A stretch of DNA of 8,226 bases, from assembly GCA_030460725.1 (NCBI GenBank), contig JAKECL010000059.1, positions 1 through 8,226 of the forward strand, written 5' to 3'. Origin of the DNA: Propionibacterium sp. (GTDB taxonomy: Bacteria; Actinomycetota; Actinomycetes; Actinomycetales; Actinomycetaceae). The notes beneath the pieces were generated by a model, which made no database searches, was not told the origin of the DNA, and saw only the letters and a program-made list of their open reading frames with translations. The position numbers and the translations under genes are program-made. Positions 6,843 through 8,226 of the stretch are shown piece by piece; within the stretch, counting starts at the first letter, position 1, and each line of letters starts with the position of its first letter.

Positions 6843-6882
6843 GCCACCACCGTACGCGGTGGCGGGGACGGTGGGGCGTCCC
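6843..6882. other. Two tandem GC-rich hairpins between the DUF4193 and DUF3710 genes
   Basis: Perfect 6-bp stems: CCACCG/CGGTGG (6847-6852 with 6857-6862, loop TACG) and GGGACG/CGTCCC (6865-6870 with 6877-6882, 6-nt loop). An alternative pairing GCCACC/GGTGGC (6843-6848 with 6858-6863) competes with the first. Neither is followed by a T-run on the minus strand. They may weakly terminate DUF4193 transcription or form a leader structure for the DUF3710 operon. Such stems also arise by chance in GC-rich DNA. Confidence 0.3.
6849..6854 (-). promoter_or_regulatory. Possible -10 box for the DUF3710 operon
   Basis: TACGGT on the minus strand (TANNNT) would give a leader of about 30 nt containing GGAAGG before the ATG at 6810. 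No -35 element is recognisable, and the box lies inside a hairpin, so support is weak. Read-through from DUF4193 is the alternative. Confidence 0.2.
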
Positions 6883-6918
6883 GGTGGTCCCGAGGGCGTC
6901 CACCCCCGGGAACGTGTC

Positions 6919-7221
6919 TCAGGCCGCGCACTCCTTGCACACGGGCAGACCGTTGTCGTCGAGGTAGGCCAGCTGGGAGGCGTGGTGGACCAGGAAGCAG
7001 TGTGAGCAGGTGAACTCGTCCTCCTGGCGGGGGACGACGTGGACGGTCAGCTCTTCCTTGGAGAGGTCGGCCCCGGGGAGTTCGTAGTTCTCCGCAGCCT
7101 CGTTCTCGTCCTCGTCGACGTCGTTGGATCCTGCGTCGTTGCGGCGCGCCTTCAGCTCCTCAATGGAGTCTTCGGCGACGTCGTCATCCGTCTTGCGTGG
7201 TGCATCGTAGTCAGTGGCCAC
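6919..7221 (-). CDS. DUF4193 small acidic zinc-ribbon-like protein
   Basis: A 100-residue protein matching DUF4193 (M. tuberculosis Rv2699c), function unknown. The first 60 residues are strongly acidic, with a DVDEDENEAAENYELPG stretch (34-50), and probably disordered. The C-terminal 35 residues hold two CxxC knuckles, Cys72-Cys75 (CSHC) and Cys95-Cys98 (CKEC), spaced like a four-cysteine zinc ribbon, with the family's FLVHHASQLA between them. The GTG start at 7221 is fixed by a good GAGGAG ribosome-binding site (7227-7232, 5 nt away). The gene is divergent from sepH and upstream of the DUF3710 operon with a 108-bp gap. Small acidic zinc-ribbon proteins often contact RNA polymerase or other large complexes, but nothing here demonstrates that. 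Confidence 0.9.
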   Translation of the reverse strand: MATDYDAPRKTDDDVAEDSIEELKARRNDAGSNDVDEDENEAAENYELPGADLSKEELTVHVVPRQEDEFTCSHCFLVHHASQLAYLDDNGLPVCKECAA

Positions 7222-7402
7222 CCTGTCTCCTCAACTCAGTGACGGTCCCCAGCGGTGCGTCCGCGACGGGGGTGCTCGGCGCAGGGATGGTAACACTTGG
7301 GGCGGGCCCACGCCATCGAGTTCCCGGACACGCCCACCCCGCGTCGGGCGGGCGCCCCATGACTCTGACACCATGCCGTGTGGAGAGGTTCAGGAGGTGC
7401 CC
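7222..7402. promoter_or_regulatory. Divergent promoter region between the DUF4193 gene and sepH
   Basis: This 181-bp spacer must hold the start signals of both genes. For DUF4193 an extended -10, TGT-TACCAT on the minus strand (box at 7287-7292), would give a leader of about 60 nt; the -35 is unclear. For sepH I find the ribosome-binding site AGGAGG (7392-7397) but no convincing -10. A GC-rich inverted repeat CGCCC/GGGCG (7331-7335 with 7350-7354) is present and of unknown meaning. No coding region is evident. Confidence 0.4.
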
Positions 7403-8226
7403 ATGATCGAGCTCGAGCTGCTCGGAACCGGTGCGGATGGCCAGTCCCTGGTCATGACCGACGCCGAGGGGGAACGCTACAGCGTACCCATCACCGATGA
7501 GCTGCGCGGTGCCGTGCGACGGGACCGACCGCGCCTGGAGTCCGTCACCACCCCGCAGCAGCGCCCCCTGCGTCCCCGTGAGATCCAGGCGCTGCTGCGC
7601 AGCGGCCTGACCGCGGAGGAGTTGGCACGGGAGTCCTCCATGGACATCGCCCACATCAGACGCTTCGAGGCCCCGGTGGCCGCGGAGAAGGAGTGGATGC
7701 TCACGCGCGCGCTCGACTCCCACGTCGGGGGGGACCGCGACGCTCCCGTCATGGGTGACCTCGTGGTGGACCGGCTGGCCGCTCGCGGAGTGGATCCCGC
7801 CTCCCTCGTCTGGTCAGCGCGCCGGGCTGACGAGGGCCCCTGGGAGATCGCCCTCACCTTCCTGCAGGGGGCCGCCGAGCACGCCGCCCACTGGAGGATG
7901 GCCCCCTCCGCGACTGCGGTGGAGGCCGTCGACCAGGAGGCCCGCTGGCTGACCGAGACAGCGGCTCCCTCCCCCGTCTCCGCCGTCTTCACCCCACTGC
8001 CCGCGAGGCCCGAGCACCCCGTGGACGAGGGCGACGCGGACCTGCGCGCCCGTGACGCGCTGCTGGACCAGCTCAACGCCGCACGCGGCCACCGCGAGAG
8101 CATCGACATCCCCCTGGAGGAGGACCTCGAGGACTCCCTCGACGAGGAGGACACGGAGGAGTCCCGCACGGGGCGTCCCACCGGTTCGCTCTCCGCCCGG
8201 ATCTACTCCCTGGCGCACGCCCGCAC
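7403..8226 (+). CDS. sepH: Septation protein SepH (DUF3071), 3' end cut by window edge
   Basis: SepH is an actinobacterial cell-division protein known in Streptomyces and mycobacteria to bind FtsZ and promote its assembly into filaments. The 274 visible residues show the family pattern: an N-terminal part with MIELELLGTGADGQSLVM and YSVPITDELRGAVRRDRPRL (about 26-45), a helix-turn-helix-like segment RPREIQALLRSGLTAEELA and IAHIRRFEAPVAAE (about 57-95), and a second conserved unit with LVWSARRADEGPWEIAL (135-151), AAHWRM (161-166) and DQEARWLTE (177-185). A very acidic linker follows (EEDLEDSLDEEDTEES, about 239-254), then the frame leaves the window; full-length members have a longer, poorly conserved C-terminus. 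The ATG at 7403 is set by AGGAGG 5 nt upstream. It is divergent from DUF4193, so the two could share regulation. The helix-turn-helix is used for FtsZ interaction rather than gene control in studied members. Confidence 0.93.
   Translation, partial: MIELELLGTGADGQSLVMTDAEGERYSVPITDELRGAVRRDRPRLESVTTPQQRPLRPREIQALLRSGLTAEELARESSMDIAHIRRFEAPVAAEKEWMLTRALDSHVGGDRDAPVMGDLVVDRLAARGVDPASLVWSARRADEGPWEIALTFLQGAAEHAAHWRMAPSATAVEAVDQEARWLTETAAPSPVSAVFTPLPARPEHPVDEGDADLRARDALLDQLNAARGHRESIDIPLEEDLEDSLDEEDTEESRTGRPTGSLSARIYSLAHAR

Noticed and set aside
6811..6903. N-terminal extension of the DUF3710 protein by 31 residues
   Set aside because: The extension is not like the family's usual start, the MFGR peptide at 6810 is, and the upstream DNA carries hairpins and a ribosome-binding-like site instead.
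7477..8181. Minus-strand Ser/Arg-rich frame opposite sepH
   Set aside because: Shadow frame; sepH on the plus strand has family motifs and an ideal ribosome-binding site.
1..8226. A mobile, defence or biosynthetic system
   Set aside because: No transposase, integrase, nuclease, toxin-antitoxin, repeat array or biosynthetic enzyme was seen. Gene order matches a conserved actinobacterial chromosomal block and composition is uniform.

Overview
The window is a high-GC, gene-dense, ordinary chromosomal stretch from an actinobacterium. The base composition, the frequent GTG starts, actinobacteria-specific families (SepH/DUF3071, DUF3159, DUF3710, DUF4193) and the gene order all fit. The order closely follows the Mycobacterium tuberculosis block from Rv2689c to Rv2699c. 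The short SepH, the reduced block and the codon bias would suit an Actinomyces/Schaalia-like member of the Actinomycetales, but the genus is only a guess. I see no mobile element, CRISPR array, tRNA or rRNA gene.

Left part (1-3365, minus strand): a two-gene unit with a KimA/APC-type permease followed by a TrmA/RlmD-type RNA m5U methyltransferase. The two overlap by ATGA, and the methyltransferase runs off the left edge. Middle (3437-4796, plus strand): two single-RCK regulators of TrkA type (ceoB, ceoC), divergent from the permease across a very short promoter region and one base apart from each other. Together the permease and the RCK pair look like a potassium-uptake module.

Right-middle (4927-6810, minus strand): a tightly overlapping operon in the order DUF3710, OB-fold protein, DUF3159 membrane protein, convergent with ceoC. 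It is preceded at 6919-7221 by a small DUF4193 zinc-ribbon protein. The dut and DUF3093 genes that sit between DUF3710 and DUF4193 in mycobacteria are absent here. Right end (7403-8226, plus strand): the 5' part of sepH, the actinobacterial cell-division protein that works on FtsZ, divergent from DUF4193 and cut by the window edge.

The most interesting points are the pairing of a permease carrying the KimA K+-site motifs with split TrkA proteins without any TrkH/KtrB nearby, and the mirror-like leaderless promoters that appear to drive the two arms. The rest is conserved housekeeping, much of it functionally uncharacterised.
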